Positions 39,801 through 49,061 of a DNA stretch of 49,366 bases are shown in pieces. The notes beneath the pieces are model-generated. The model saw only the letters and a list, made by a program, of their open reading frames with translations. It had not been told where the DNA came from and made no database searches. A program made the position numbers and the translations under genes. How positions within the stretch are numbered: position 1 is the stretch's first letter; each line of letters starts with the position of its first letter. Source of the stretch: a virus; IMG/VR virus record IMGVR_UViG_3300030329_004100, positions 1 to 49,366 of that record. One strand, written 5' to 3'.

Positions 39801-42430
39801 TCTTGGTCATTGGCAACGACTGCCGTGCTTCTCGCTGCTTCGAGTCTTTCTATTTCTGCTAAAACAGCCTCCTTTTCTTCTTTGGACAGCTCTACATACG
39901 TTCCTGTTTTTTTAAGAAAAGAGCGAACTAGATTGCGTATTTTTTGCTCTTCTTGTAAGTATTTTTTGTTTTTAAATACGCCAAATGTTTTAGGAACCGC
40001 TTCGATCGCGGCTTTTATAATTGCCACCTCTACATCTGAAGCTATTTCTTTAGCTACTTGATCGTGCATCCTTAAACGAGCTTGTGTGGCTTTTTGTTTT
40101 GTGGTGGACACTAAGCCCATTTTTCCCATGGGTCTAAATAAAGAAGAAAGCCAACCTTTGCCCGATGTAAAAAAATCGCTTTGGTCAGCGGGTCTTGTGC
40201 TTCCCACGAGACGCAAACCCGTCAATTCAATATCAGCTATTTTTGTCAGAGGATCTATTACAAGTTCCTCAATTGTTTTGCCTTCATAGGACGAAAACTC
40301 TTCTTGAGTTAATCCTTTACCTGCTTTGGTTGCTACCAATCTTCCTAGTTTTCCCACCGCCGCTATCTCCGCATCAGACAAAGGCTGCTCTTTGTCAAAG
40401 ATGGCCCTTGACACAAGGTTGTCAAAGTCTTTGTCTTCTAACAACTCTCGTTGAAAATAAATAGTCCCTTTTTCTGTGCCGTCCATGTTGTAAAGAGTGG
40501 CTGCTGCACCGTACGCGTTTCCCTGTTCGGAAATTTCTCGGAGCGTGTGCGGGGTAATTTTAATTCCTTTTTGTTCTTCTCCAGCTACTGTTTCTGTGGG
40601 CTGTACATTAATTACTTCTGGTTGAATAACCATTTCTTTTTTTAACCGTTGGTTTTCCAAAACCATCATTCTGCCAGCAAGCACAGAGGCTAATCCTGAC
40701 TTAGTGTTATACGCTGCCTTAATACTTCCAGGTCTTCCTCGTAATCCAACACTTTTTCCAAGCAAATCTTCCACCGCTCTTTGTAGTTCGTCTTTGGTGT
40801 ACTTGGACGAAAGATTTTCAATGTAGTTTCTGTACCCGCCTCTTCCTTCTAGGGAAGACCAAATAGGCCCGCTAGTTGCTTCTCTGTGAAGTAGTCCCGC
40901 AGACGTATGAGCTAAGGCTTTTCTCGCTTCTCCCCATTGTCCAGGCATCTCTGGATTGTTATAAAACTCGGACTCAAAAGCCGGAGGCAAGAACGTGTAG
41001 TCTCCTTGATTTTCCGCCCAGTATATGTAGTTGTCCCAAGTTTTTTCCGGGGTCGCTCCTTCAAACTCTCTTTGTATATAGTCAAACAGGTCTTGCCCAG
41101 ACATTTCGTCAAATATTTTTGACTGTTGGTTGAGTCTGTCTTCAAACGTAAGCTCACTTAATAAATCTCCCTGCATTTCTGCAAAAGCTATTTCTTGCTG
41201 AGCATCGGCTATGTATTTTTCTTTGAGCTTATTAAACATAGCTTCCGCGTTGTCTCCCGGCAAAATAGTAACATCAAGGACGTCGGCTATTTTTTTAAGA
41301 GCATCGGTGTTTATACCAGTGTAGTTATTTTCTTTTAGTTCTTGCTCCAGTTGGCTTCTTATAGCAGAAAGGTCGTCTACTGTTGTTGTTTCATCATACT
41401 CTTCAAGCATCTCCCGCTCCTGTGGACTCATCTCGTATTCAACCATCTCAGTCATTCTTTGCGTCTCCATAATCTCAAGATGCTTTTCTTTCATAATTGC
41501 ATCTAACAACTGCGAATCGGCAGCGCTGTTTAAGATCGCCTCAGATCTTTCTTCCCAGTTTTTTCTGGCTTCTTCCCTTTCTTGTTTGCTCGTAGCCCTG
41601 CTGTGTCGTCCTCGAACACCTGAAGCTAAGGCAGGGGCTTCAAAAGCAAGTTCTCCAGCAATTCCTCTAGCTACTCCCGTCGTAGGGTCCATGTTGGGAT
41701 CAATGTATTCTTTAACTAAAAGGTTTCCTGTAACCGTGTCACCTGTTTCTGCTCCGGCTTGAAGCATGGCTTGAATAATGGATCTTTTTAAAGGCTCTGC
41801 TGCCCTTCCGACCAAGGCCAAAGGAACAGTTGCAGCGTTGATAACGGCGCTGAGACCTGATTTTTTAAGGGCGTAGTTTTCTGCCCCTTCTTTATCGTCC
41901 GGGTTTTTTTCTAAATGTTCGTAGTAAGCGTTACCAAACTCTTGAGCAAAAACAGCACCACCGCCACCTAACATGGCACCAGCAATCGCGCCATAAGGAC
42001 CAAAATACATTCCAGCAGTTCCCCCTGCCGCAGCTCCTGCTAGAAAAGGAACCGACCCTGGAACAGCTTCACCTATGGTTGCTGCCCACCATTTAGGGTC
42101 TGTTAGGTTTTTAAACTGCTCAACACCTTCTTCGCCGTACCTAGCCCTATAAATCTCTTCTTCCGCGATAGCTCTTTTTTCTTCAATGGTTTTTTCTTTT
42201 TCAGCGACTGCCTCTTCGTCTCCGCGTGCTTCAGCAAGGACTTGTCCTGTTTGACCAAATGAAATTTGTCTTCCTGTACGACCTTTTAACCAGCTTTTTG
42301 AGAAAATCTCTCCAAACCCTTTTTCTTCATCAGGGTCGGTTTCTTTTTCTTCTTCGGGGATAACTTGTTGCAGCGCTTGTTTGGCTTCGTATTCCTCTAT
42401 TCGCCTTAGTTGCTCTTCGGTGTAAGGCAT
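36812..42430 (-). CDS. Giant internal virion (ejection) protein
   Basis: This 1872-residue protein, the largest here, has an acidic helical start, then near residues 115-165 a Gly/Ala-rich membrane hairpin (VPFLAGAAAGGTAGMYFGPY and GAIAGAMLGGGGAVFAQEFG). A long helical middle follows, and the last third has further hydrophobic segments (FIAFPTEMTRV, LLIGGGTVVGLPAAFVAMSQ) and a domain resembling LPD38-type polyvalent-protein regions. It most likely sits inside the capsid and forms a channel across the host envelope. No lytic-transglycosylase or protease motif was recognised. The gene runs into the convergent exonuclease gene. Confidence 0.65.
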   Translation of the reverse strand: MPYTEEQLRRIEEYEAKQALQQVIPEEEKETDPDEEKGFGEIFSKSWLKGRTGRQISFGQTGQVLAEARGDEEAVAEKEKTIEEKRAIAEEEIYRARYGEEGVEQFKNLTDPKWWAATIGEAVPGSVPFLAGAAAGGTAGMYFGPYGAIAGAMLGGGGAVFAQEFGNAYYEHLEKNPDDKEGAENYALKKSGLSAVINAATVPLALVGRAAEPLKRSIIQAMLQAGAETGDTVTGNLLVKEYIDPNMDPTTGVARGIAGELAFEAPALASGVRGRHSRATSKQEREEARKNWEERSEAILNSAADSQLLDAIMKEKHLEIMETQRMTEMVEYEMSPQEREMLEEYDETTTVDDLSAIRSQLEQELKENNYTGINTDALKKIADVLDVTILPGDNAEAMFNKLKEKYIADAQQEIAFAEMQGDLLSELTFEDRLNQQSKIFDEMSGQDLFDYIQREFEGATPEKTWDNYIYWAENQGDYTFLPPAFESEFYNNPEMPGQWGEARKALAHTSAGLLHREATSGPIWSSLEGRGGYRNYIENLSSKYTKDELQRAVEDLLGKSVGLRGRPGSIKAAYNTKSGLASVLAGRMMVLENQRLKKEMVIQPEVINVQPTETVAGEEQKGIKITPHTLREISEQGNAYGAAATLYNMDGTEKGTIYFQRELLEDKDFDNLVSRAIFDKEQPLSDAEIAAVGKLGRLVATKAGKGLTQEEFSSYEGKTIEELVIDPLTKIADIELTGLRLVGSTRPADQSDFFTSGKGWLSSLFRPMGKMGLVSTTKQKATQARLRMHDQVAKEIASDVEVAIIKAAIEAVPKTFGVFKNKKYLQEEQKIRNLVRSFLKKTGTYVELSKEEKEAVLAEIERLEAARSTAVVANDQEAMEYEQGIRDLRDLAAGTVSMTTAVKDLPTKQLKNAAIKARKGIDALTTRILNEFPKEMLGDKDGEKGLTRQILENQLDSYAVTSFALFEPQLGFNPKFSKTFLRSPTAERLYESAVIAVNEMNSGDPEWNPEVDAFRVVDNIVNQTYFSSAADTATLPGVLRVKDAAQTGKLPSGPKLLQERFKIPFAIRRLMGEITDPKLMVASSFSRIAKLIETQNFYRDLLRINNMPGEMMFSQNKVGPFDTQINPLDEFNPLKGLWTTKDIAGELGISTLPESHRWNAFINLYQNTFLRAKGGVQAGMIVLSPGTQSRNAFGAALMYTAGGHLYQGNWTDTINIIREELFPGLTYNPDGSVKGDQATARKNMRTARLLSISHTSVTLNDAFGIFNEMSSGKYDTTEKITHGLYALKHLNTETPFTAAMTLPGFVIDKTVGKVWRTLKGTYAAVDDFFKLMTWGANKIEIRKSLDRLSDAAVANGSPPLSDEIKLKILRDYSSTLTTNIGTYRSNAAILYRNVTDLDGYIDHLAAHITRNTIPNYDYVGAFARFWRQLPLGNFIAFPTEMTRVTGNLIQMQYKDATYSIPEELMLEAGLPPEQVVWNTKKNAEGEWVPTKPYIKQMAQRPFHRKAMKRLLIGGGTVVGLPAAFVAMSQIMYDVDDEDLEAADEIGAEYSKNSTRAPTSPVKDDGSGFSFILLDYLFPFMFLQRSYNAVESNIKDREEEGVGLPRAVMKGLWDGVVQFAEDYYQISIAAQISKELFENETPTNKQIYNPADNLGEKLSVGLKYALDNAGPGGYRQVRDLYKAVSEGDDRFTKSGKMVEVVDSAMKLAGMTQSDASPDFSLGFYIQKVKDLHADTVAFNMNPVRWDKRKITEAYVLDQWQDSQEAWFLIQQDIYMKIQAFKKLKVSPKEYREQTARLGQIAGVDATIIRNIEKGVFTPWTLPPTFQRDFIKAKREYGLERTWPRAELSERHRQLAAAKISLLGNPYLPIPWED

Positions 42431-42436
42431 GGTTTG

Positions 42437-43771
42437 TTACCCTTCATCATTTGGCAAATTAAGAAATTCCGCAACAATAATACGGGAATTAGACAAAGGA
42501 TCCCATTCTTGACCAGCGTTTATTGCCTCCATTCTCTTCATATTAACAAAATCAGAAAAGTTAATAGGACGTCCGTCTAGGTTTTTTATTGCGGCAAGGC
42601 TAGCATCAACGCTCTCAACAAGGTCTTGATGACCGCCTTGGGCTAAATGAACAGGAACATAAGTAGATGGGTCGTTAGCCATTCCTTTTCCTGCGGCGTC
42701 TACGGCTTGTTTGTATATTTTTTCTGGATCAAGGATAGCCTCTTCTTGGTCAAAAATGCCCTCTTGCAGTGCCGCTGTCCATTTGGAATCTTTCCCCGTG
42801 CCTCTGGTGCCGTATCTGTTTTGTCCGTATTGAATTACATCAAGCTCGTCAGACAGAGCTTTGTCCATGGCTGCGGCTTGTGCTGCTTTGCTGGCGTTGT
42901 ATTGTGTAGCAAACCCTAAAATTCCTCCCTGTTTAGTTGGGGGAGCATAAGCTTGCTTTGCTAGGTTTTTTCGCTCTTCAATGATTTCATTGACTCTTTG
43001 CATCATGGCACTGTTGTCTACTCCTGCGTCACCAGCGGTGCCACCTGCCCGTGCAGCCAAACTCATTTTCATAGCATTATCTTTTTCTTCGGGGGACATA
43101 AGTTCCCAAACTTTCCAAGGAAAAGGAATACCGTATTCTTCAAGATCGGCTTCGGTTTTAACTAGCCCGCCTAACTGCATTTCAGGGGCAGTTACCATGT
43201 TTTGAATTTCAGCAACAAAAGCAGGGGTTAAAAGCTCTTCGTCTGGGTGTACTTCAGTAATATCAAACTCTCTTTTAAGTTTATCAAGCTCGTTTGAATA
43301 AGCGACACTTATGCCCTTTAGATACTTTTCTATTTGTGCCATGTCTTTGGTTTTAGTAACAAAACTTCCTATTTGGTCGTAGAACTCTTGTTTAAGCATC
43401 CCCAAGGCGTCCTCAAAGCTCGCAGGTCCTTGGTCCTCCATCATTTCACCTTCGACCATTTCGGTCTCCCCAATCTGCTCTAGGGAAGGGTTGGTCATGC
43501 TCACCATGTTATTAAGCGCCATGTTAATGTCTTGATCGCCTTCTTCAAACAACTGTGTCGGCATAACAGCTCCGCCCATTTGATAGCGTTTGCCGTCCAT
43601 GACTTTTTCTTTTTGTCCCTGGGTCATCTTGTCCCAGATGGTGAACATTCTTTTGCGTTCTTTAGGCGTTGCGCCAATGATACCTCCGCCCTCGTAACTG
43701 GGCCACGGTACAGATCCGCCTCTTTGCATATCGACGGCGGAAGAAAACATGTTTCTTTTCTGCCAGGGCAT
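42437..43771 (-). CDS. Virion-associated protein with several GG motifs
   Basis: This 444-residue protein opens with MQRGGSVPWPSYEGGGIIGA and has YQMGGAVMP and MQLGGLVK further on, four copies of the short GG element also found in neighbours. The middle is acidic and helical (EIEKYLKGISVAYS-like region), followed by an Ala-rich part. No enzymatic motif is recognised. It lies between the giant ejection gene and the 282-residue gene (1-nt overlap). It is probably an internal or neck component; inference. Confidence 0.55.
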   Translation of the reverse strand: MPWQKRNMFSSAVDMQRGGSVPWPSYEGGGIIGATPKERKRMFTIWDKMTQGQKEKVMDGKRYQMGGAVMPTQLFEEGDQDINMALNNMVSMTNPSLEQIGETEMVEGEMMEDQGPASFEDALGMLKQEFYDQIGSFVTKTKDMAQIEKYLKGISVAYSNELDKLKREFDITEVHPDEELLTPAFVAEIQNMVTAPEMQLGGLVKTEADLEEYGIPFPWKVWELMSPEEKDNAMKMSLAARAGGTAGDAGVDNSAMMQRVNEIIEERKNLAKQAYAPPTKQGGILGFATQYNASKAAQAAAMDKALSDELDVIQYGQNRYGTRGTGKDSKWTAALQEGIFDQEEAILDPEKIYKQAVDAAGKGMANDPSTYVPVHLAQGGHQDLVESVDASLAAIKNLDGRPINFSDFVNMKRMEAINAGQEWDPLSNSRIIVAEFLNLPNDEG

Positions 43772-44619
43772 TAGATCATTCCAAACATTCGCATTAAATC
43801 ATACACACCACCGCCAGCTTGAGTGCCGTAGGTGGTTCTAGCGCCTTGTGGCAACATTGGTGCAAGCATGCCTTGATACGCTTGCATACGTTTCCAAGGC
43901 TCCATTGCCATTTGATTTGCTGCATCGTACTGAGCACCGTACATTTGATTTTGGATGCCTCGTCCTGTTTGTCCAAGTCTGTCAAAAGCACCTATCATAG
44001 TGCCAAGACCACGTTGTCCCAACATTCCAAGATCGGCAAATCCTGCGCCCATTTGACCCATGCCTTGACCCAAAGTACCTAGTCCTTGACCCGCTTGTTG
44101 TGCTGCTTGCTGTGCTTGGTTCCAGCCTTGTTGTCTTAAACCACCAACCGCTTGCGTTAGACCACGGCCAAAGGATTTTTCTCGTTCTTGTTCCATTAAT
44201 CTTCCACGCGAACCACCAAAAGCTCCCGCAGATATAGCGCGGTTCCTGTCTTCAATGCCTTGTTGTTGGTTCTGTTTGTTCATTTGCTCTATGACACCTT
44301 GAACCACTTGATCTTCATAGGGGTTGTAAAATTGTTGTGCAGCACCAGGACCAAACATACCTCTTGCTTGTTGCATGGTGTTAAATCCTTGCCCCATCAT
44401 GCCGGACCCTTGTTGAATATAAGGTGCAAAGCCTCCAAGACCCCCTGCCAATTGGCGTGCTTGCATTTCATAGGGATCAAGCCCTGCAAACTGCCTGACC
44501 GGAATTGGCATAGGCTGTTTTGCTAAAGCAGACGCAGACTCTAAGAAGCCACGACGCATTGCTCCAGCATAAGGCTGGTCGTAATAAGCGGTTGTTGATG
44601 GATCGGCGTAACTAGCCAT
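43771..44619 (-). CDS. Gln/Gly/Ala-rich internal virion protein candidate
   Basis: This 282-residue protein has GLDPYEMQARQLAGGLGG, a low-complexity Gln, Gly and Met-rich central region and AISAGAFGGSRGRLMEQERE. The AGAFGGSR element recurs in phage DNA-transfer proteins near tail genes, to my recollection. It resembles P22 gp7- or T7 gp14-like small ejection proteins in length and composition. It overlaps the next gene by 8 nt. Role inferred. Confidence 0.6.
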   Translation of the reverse strand: MASYADPSTTAYYDQPYAGAMRRGFLESASALAKQPMPIPVRQFAGLDPYEMQARQLAGGLGGFAPYIQQGSGMMGQGFNTMQQARGMFGPGAAQQFYNPYEDQVVQGVIEQMNKQNQQQGIEDRNRAISAGAFGGSRGRLMEQEREKSFGRGLTQAVGGLRQQGWNQAQQAAQQAGQGLGTLGQGMGQMGAGFADLGMLGQRGLGTMIGAFDRLGQTGRGIQNQMYGAQYDAANQMAMEPWKRMQAYQGMLAPMLPQGARTTYGTQAGGGVYDLMRMFGMI

Positions 44620-45775
44620 AATAAGGCCTCCCGTTCCCCATGTTGTTAATTTGTTCTAATGTTTCAATACCAACAGCGTCCACAGCGGGTTTTTGAATAA
44701 CAAACTCGCCAGGCTCTAGTTTAGCAAAAGTGACGTCTCCTGGTCGTACTGTTCCACCGCTTTGCATACCTTCATAATTAAATCCCCAAAGCGGCATGTC
44801 AGGCAGGCTGTCTCCCCAATAACTTCCAACAATTATGCCGCTCTTGTTGCTGTGATCCTTTATTTCCGCCATCCTTTCAGCAGATATTGTTTCGTACTGG
44901 CCATTAATATTTACAGCAATAGAGCCGTCTCCAAGGTCTATCACTTGATCGTTTTGTATAGCTGTAAGTATATCCCACTTGGTCGGTTCTCCAACCTCCC
45001 CGCCGCTTTGCATACCTGGTGCGCCTACGTTTGCATAGCCGACTCCTGGCATTAATGCAGGTTGTAGATTAGTGGGTTGATAGTCTTGATAATTAAACGG
45101 TTGTGCTTGTCCATAGGCTTGTTCACCAACGGGAACCACTCCTTTAGGCTCGTCTTTTAGCAAAGATTTCATGGCTAGGAAAGACAGTAACGGATTGCCT
45201 CCCATTAGACTGCCGAGACCGCCTTCGCCGCCTATAGGGATAGGATTACCATTAGCGTCTAATATCAACTTGCCATCAGCGTCTTTCTGATAACCTCCGC
45301 CTTGTCCACCGCGTCCGCCTCCTAATAATCCTCCGCCTGCTCCGGCCCCGCCGAAGCCCAATATTTGACCGAGTATGCCACCGCCTCCTAAAACATTTCC
45401 GCCCAAAGGACCTTCACCTGAGCCGAAAACAACGTCTCTGATTCCAGGAATAACACCCCATCCGAAAGGACCCTGCCAATCATCTTCGGGATCCGCTGCT
45501 GGAGCGGCTGCTGTAGCGGGAAGTTCGTTAAGCCAACTGTAGTCTGCGGGATCACTTAAATCAAAAGGCTCGTCTCCACTAAGAAGCTCTTCTATTGCGG
45601 CGTCTAGTGATAAATCAGGAACTTCATAGTCAAAGATAGAGTCGTCGAAGATAGAGCCTATTCCACTATCATCTCCACCAAACATATCTTCAAATGTTGG
45701 CGTTGATAAATCAGGGACCTCATAGTCGTCATAGAGGTTATTGCCAAAATCAAATGGGTCTAGCTCAAAGGCCAT
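44612..45775 (-). CDS. Virion protein with tape-measure-like C-terminal motif
   Basis: This 387-residue protein has an acidic first part with repeated YEVPDLS segments (residues near 18 and 51), a Gly-rich central region (GGGGILGQILGFGGAGAGGG) and a C-terminal motif LEPGEFVIQKPAVDAVG with LEQINNMG. I know this LxPGEFVI motif from tape-measure and related tail proteins. MQSGGEV and MQSGGTV occur upstream of it. Start and stop context fit the operon. It may be an internal or tail-hub protein; inference. Confidence 0.55.
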   Translation of the reverse strand: MAFELDPFDFGNNLYDDYEVPDLSTPTFEDMFGGDDSGIGSIFDDSIFDYEVPDLSLDAAIEELLSGDEPFDLSDPADYSWLNELPATAAAPAADPEDDWQGPFGWGVIPGIRDVVFGSGEGPLGGNVLGGGGILGQILGFGGAGAGGGLLGGGRGGQGGGYQKDADGKLILDANGNPIPIGGEGGLGSLMGGNPLLSFLAMKSLLKDEPKGVVPVGEQAYGQAQPFNYQDYQPTNLQPALMPGVGYANVGAPGMQSGGEVGEPTKWDILTAIQNDQVIDLGDGSIAVNINGQYETISAERMAEIKDHSNKSGIIVGSYWGDSLPDMPLWGFNYEGMQSGGTVRPGDVTFAKLEPGEFVIQKPAVDAVGIETLEQINNMGNGRPYYG

Positions 45776-45838
45776 TTATGTCTCCGTTGTTGTGTATAGC
45801 TATTTGCATTTTATTCTAACATGTTTTTTTATTAATGT

Positions 45839-46861
45839 TTATTTTCTTCCGCCTTGACCGCTGCTGAACCACCTAGTTGGTTTACCTGTCACAGGATCAA
45901 GACCAGAGCGGTTTACTTTTGCCTCCCTCCCTGTTAAAGCTCTTGCTGCGGCTCTTTTAGCCAACATTCTTCCAATATTGCCTGCCCTTAGTCCTTGGTT
46001 CAAGGACTGTGCGGCTCCAGGGCTTAGACCGGTTAGTTTTTCAAAAGGAAGGCCACCTGTTTCTTCTATTCTGCCACGAAGCATTGCTTCATTCATAGCT
46101 ATGCTTCTATTAAACGCCTCAGCTTTTTCTCTAGCTCTTTCTTCTGGGGTCCCTCTTTTTCGAGCCGTGACCTCTATTTCTTGTATAGGAGAGTCTTCCA
46201 TGCCGTATTTTTCTTCATAAGATTTTATTGGCAGTATTCGAGAAAACAGGTTTCTTAGTTGTGGTCCTAGTCCTTGGCCCAATATACCTTTTTGTCCAGG
46301 TATTCTCTGTTGTATTTTATTCAGCCCCCAACCAAGAGCAAATATTCCTGGAAAAGCTTGGGCAAGCTTTAGTCTGCCAGATACTCTGGGATCAAGAAGT
46401 CCTTGCATAATTCTTGAGCTCATCGGTCTTTTTGAGCTCATAATACCTAAACCTAAAGGTCCTCCTTTGTTTTGCAATAACATTCCCCACGGACCAACTT
46501 TTCTAAACAACGCTTCTATGCCTGCTCGTTGTCCTAGAGCTTTGCCAAGTCCCATAGGTCCTTGGTCCCTGAACATTTTAGCCAACATAAAGTTTTGTCT
46601 AGCTTTAGGATTAGACATAATACCCGTCATCAACATACGTTTGGCAAAGTCTCTTTTAAACTGCTTATCTGCGTCACGAATTGCTTGAACAGCTGGTGAA
46701 ACCTCTTCATCCTCTGTTACCCAAACCGAACCACCTGACTGATACCCTTTGTACCCAGAAGCATACGCAGCTCTCGCTTGTTTTGCAGCTTGAGCTTTGG
46801 TTGGATAAACCTTTCCAGATTTACCCCATTTGTATCCTCCATTAACTTTTTCTATGGGCAT
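45839..46861 (-). CDS. Virion protein with YKWGKSGKVYPTKAQA motif
   Basis: This 340-residue basic protein begins MPIEKVNGGYKWGKSGKVYP and TKAQAAKQARAAYASGYK, a sequence motif widespread in phage proteins but with no proven function. YQSGGSVWV follows directly. The rest is helical with Arg/Lys-rich stretches and ends in FSSGQGGRK. It might bind DNA or scaffold other proteins in the capsid. Its ATG overlaps the previous stop by 1 nt. Confidence 0.55.
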   Translation of the reverse strand: MPIEKVNGGYKWGKSGKVYPTKAQAAKQARAAYASGYKGYQSGGSVWVTEDEEVSPAVQAIRDADKQFKRDFAKRMLMTGIMSNPKARQNFMLAKMFRDQGPMGLGKALGQRAGIEALFRKVGPWGMLLQNKGGPLGLGIMSSKRPMSSRIMQGLLDPRVSGRLKLAQAFPGIFALGWGLNKIQQRIPGQKGILGQGLGPQLRNLFSRILPIKSYEEKYGMEDSPIQEIEVTARKRGTPEERAREKAEAFNRSIAMNEAMLRGRIEETGGLPFEKLTGLSPGAAQSLNQGLRAGNIGRMLAKRAAARALTGREAKVNRSGLDPVTGKPTRWFSSGQGGRK

Positions 46862-47184
46862 TATAAAGAAATAATTGTTGCGCCGTTTGTCGACACAGTT
46901 AAAGTTCCAACAGCACCGGTGGCCTCTAAGCCTACCTCGGTTCTAGTTGATAAATCTTGCCATTTACTGCCGGTATAGACCTGTAAAACGTTTTTACTCG
47001 TGTTCCAAATGACATCACCAGCAGCATACTGGTTCTTATTTAAGGTGGTATCATTGTATTGTGGTGTTGCTGTTGGGTCAAATCTTCCAAGATTTATTTC
47101 TAACACCCGTACCATTCTGTTATAGAGTTCAGGCTCAACAGAACCAATGGCTGTAGGCAGTCTAGTTTCTAGTAATTTAGCCAC
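46861..47184 (-). CDS. Hypothetical tail-operon protein
   Basis: This 107-residue protein (LETRLPTAIGSVEPELYNRM, VIWNTSKNVLQVYTGSKWQD) contains a short beta-hairpin-like GDVIWN...GSKWQDL region typical of phage baseplate or fibre-attached small domains. It overlaps the neighbouring large tail gene by 1 nt. No activity is recognised. Confidence 0.6.
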   Translation of the reverse strand: MAKLLETRLPTAIGSVEPELYNRMVRVLEINLGRFDPTATPQYNDTTLNKNQYAAGDVIWNTSKNVLQVYTGSKWQDLSTRTEVGLEATGAVGTLTVSTNGATIISL

Positions 47185-49061
47185 TATCTTCTGCCATCAG
47201 GTCTAATATCTAGTCGCGTATCTCCCAATCGCCAGCCGACACCTGTTCTTGTTCCAGAAGAACCGTCATCATCGGACTCTATCCTAAGAACAGCTTGTCT
47301 CGCTCTTATTCTTGTGTTTAATTTGGTTGTACTACTGGTTACAGTTTGAGTAGTGTCCGTAGATAAACTCTCCCCTGGATAGTTTCTTGATTTCATTACG
47401 AAATTAATCGTCTGGTCACTTCCACCGTTTCCAGTAAACTTAACATCCGGTATGACATTTCTTACGAAAGATATAAACTCACCGTCGTCTATATCAAAAT
47501 CACTTGATTCAATATACACATTGTCCATGGGCGACCCGTCATCGTCATTTCCTGTCTCGTGCTTGTACAAATAGTTATTATAAGTCGCTCTTGGATAAGA
47601 GGTAATGTCCTGATCTAGCCAAGCGTATCGGGTTAACTGGCCGTAGGTCCAAACACCTTCCTGATAGTTATAAGTAACATACCGATCGATTTCTGTAGAA
47701 CTACCAGAAGGATAAAACCAACCCACTTCACTAAACTGTTTGTTAAGAAAACCAAACACCTTGTACGCTTGGTCCACATTAAAATCGCTAAAGACATAGT
47801 AATGCACGGAGCACGGCACCGCTGCTACACTTCCGTCATAAGAATAAAACCCTTTTTGATCCATCCAATATACACCTACCGGTGTGTTAACAGCTGCTTT
47901 GGGTCCAACCAAACCAACCCCTTGGTTAACCAAGTTAACGCCAAAGGTATAAGGAGGACCGACAAATTGCATACTATAAAGAGAGCTGTCCGTCCAAATC
48001 AATGTTTCCTCTCTTGCAGACAACCCACCAACAATCTCTGAACCAGAAGAAAGCGTTAAAGAACCCGATGTATTATCTGATTTTGGCTCCCATTCAGCCG
48101 CGTTCTCTTGGTCACTCCAGCAAACAAACAAAGGATCTATCGCCCCTGTTCTAGCTGTTCCTCCTGCGTTTAAAGGATCTGCTCCCAGACAAATAACGTG
48201 TCTGTCTTTCTCTGAGACCATAACCTGCAAAGCTTTTGTTGGAGTTAAATTAGCTCCTGAAAGAGCCGACAAAGCAACAGCCCTAGTGCCTGTTCCAGAA
48301 GAAGAGTCCCAATAATAAATACCTCCGTATCTAGGTCCTATTAATAAGTCTTCGCCAAAGTTATCGTGCGTCCACAGTCTTAACTGGTTAGTATCAGACA
48401 GAGCAGTTACAGTTCCCCAAGTGCCATCGCTCCACGGACTTGCGCCCCAACCTGTGCTAGAAACATAGTCATCCAGCCCGACATTAATCTGATAGGCCCC
48501 AACCACACTTGATCCACCGTTGCCACTATCGCTGCTGTTAGCTGTTACGGTGTCCCCGTCGGTGTCTTTGGCTTCAATGGTATAGCTGTTAGCATTAACA
48601 ATAGTTGCAATTTGATACTCTTGGTTTAGAACATTGGCAGTAATAAGTCCCCCTAAAGTAGCGGCACCACTAAAAGTAACAAAATCATTTTTAACCGCAC
48701 CGTGACTAGAGTCTGTAACGGTAATCGTAGCGTCTCCATTGGTCGCAGAAAACGTGACATCTCCGGCAGATGTTGTGGTTCTTAGAGGAGTTACATCGTA
48801 ATAACTATTACCTTCGTTCACATAGTATTTCCAAGTGGTTCCCAGTCCAAGGAATCGAGTAGACTCCAAATCCACCCAACTGTGCAGGGCACGAGCTGTG
48901 CCTAGATAAGTGTTAACATTGTCTTTTTCCCAGCCCCCTATTTTTTCTGGCCTCCCCTGACGAAAACGCACCAAATTAACGTCATACCAACCGCCTTCGT
49001 TGCTATAATCGGTTCCTTCTCGGTTTATTCCTGGTCTAAAATTATACTTACTATAGGGCAC
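47184..49061 (-). CDS. Tail nozzle or tubular protein B-like
   Basis: This 625-residue protein starts FRPGINREGTDYSNEGGWYD, then NLVRFRQGRPEKIGGW, a signature I know from the large tail protein of marine podoviruses. Strand-rich repeats with SxxDNTS-like turns suggest a beta-propeller, and residues about 100-190 hold a domain (DFVTFSGAATLGG, SYTIEAKDTDGDT) related to the repeats in the protein at 815-1576. It would close the tail tip and guide DNA. Position between the adaptor group and internal proteins supports it. Confidence 0.7.
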   Translation of the reverse strand: MPYSKYNFRPGINREGTDYSNEGGWYDVNLVRFRQGRPEKIGGWEKDNVNTYLGTARALHSWVDLESTRFLGLGTTWKYYVNEGNSYYDVTPLRTTTSAGDVTFSATNGDATITVTDSSHGAVKNDFVTFSGAATLGGLITANVLNQEYQIATIVNANSYTIEAKDTDGDTVTANSSDSGNGGSSVVGAYQINVGLDDYVSSTGWGASPWSDGTWGTVTALSDTNQLRLWTHDNFGEDLLIGPRYGGIYYWDSSSGTGTRAVALSALSGANLTPTKALQVMVSEKDRHVICLGADPLNAGGTARTGAIDPLFVCWSDQENAAEWEPKSDNTSGSLTLSSGSEIVGGLSAREETLIWTDSSLYSMQFVGPPYTFGVNLVNQGVGLVGPKAAVNTPVGVYWMDQKGFYSYDGSVAAVPCSVHYYVFSDFNVDQAYKVFGFLNKQFSEVGWFYPSGSSTEIDRYVTYNYQEGVWTYGQLTRYAWLDQDITSYPRATYNNYLYKHETGNDDDGSPMDNVYIESSDFDIDDGEFISFVRNVIPDVKFTGNGGSDQTINFVMKSRNYPGESLSTDTTQTVTSSTTKLNTRIRARQAVLRIESDDDGSSGTRTGVGWRLGDTRLDIRPDGRR

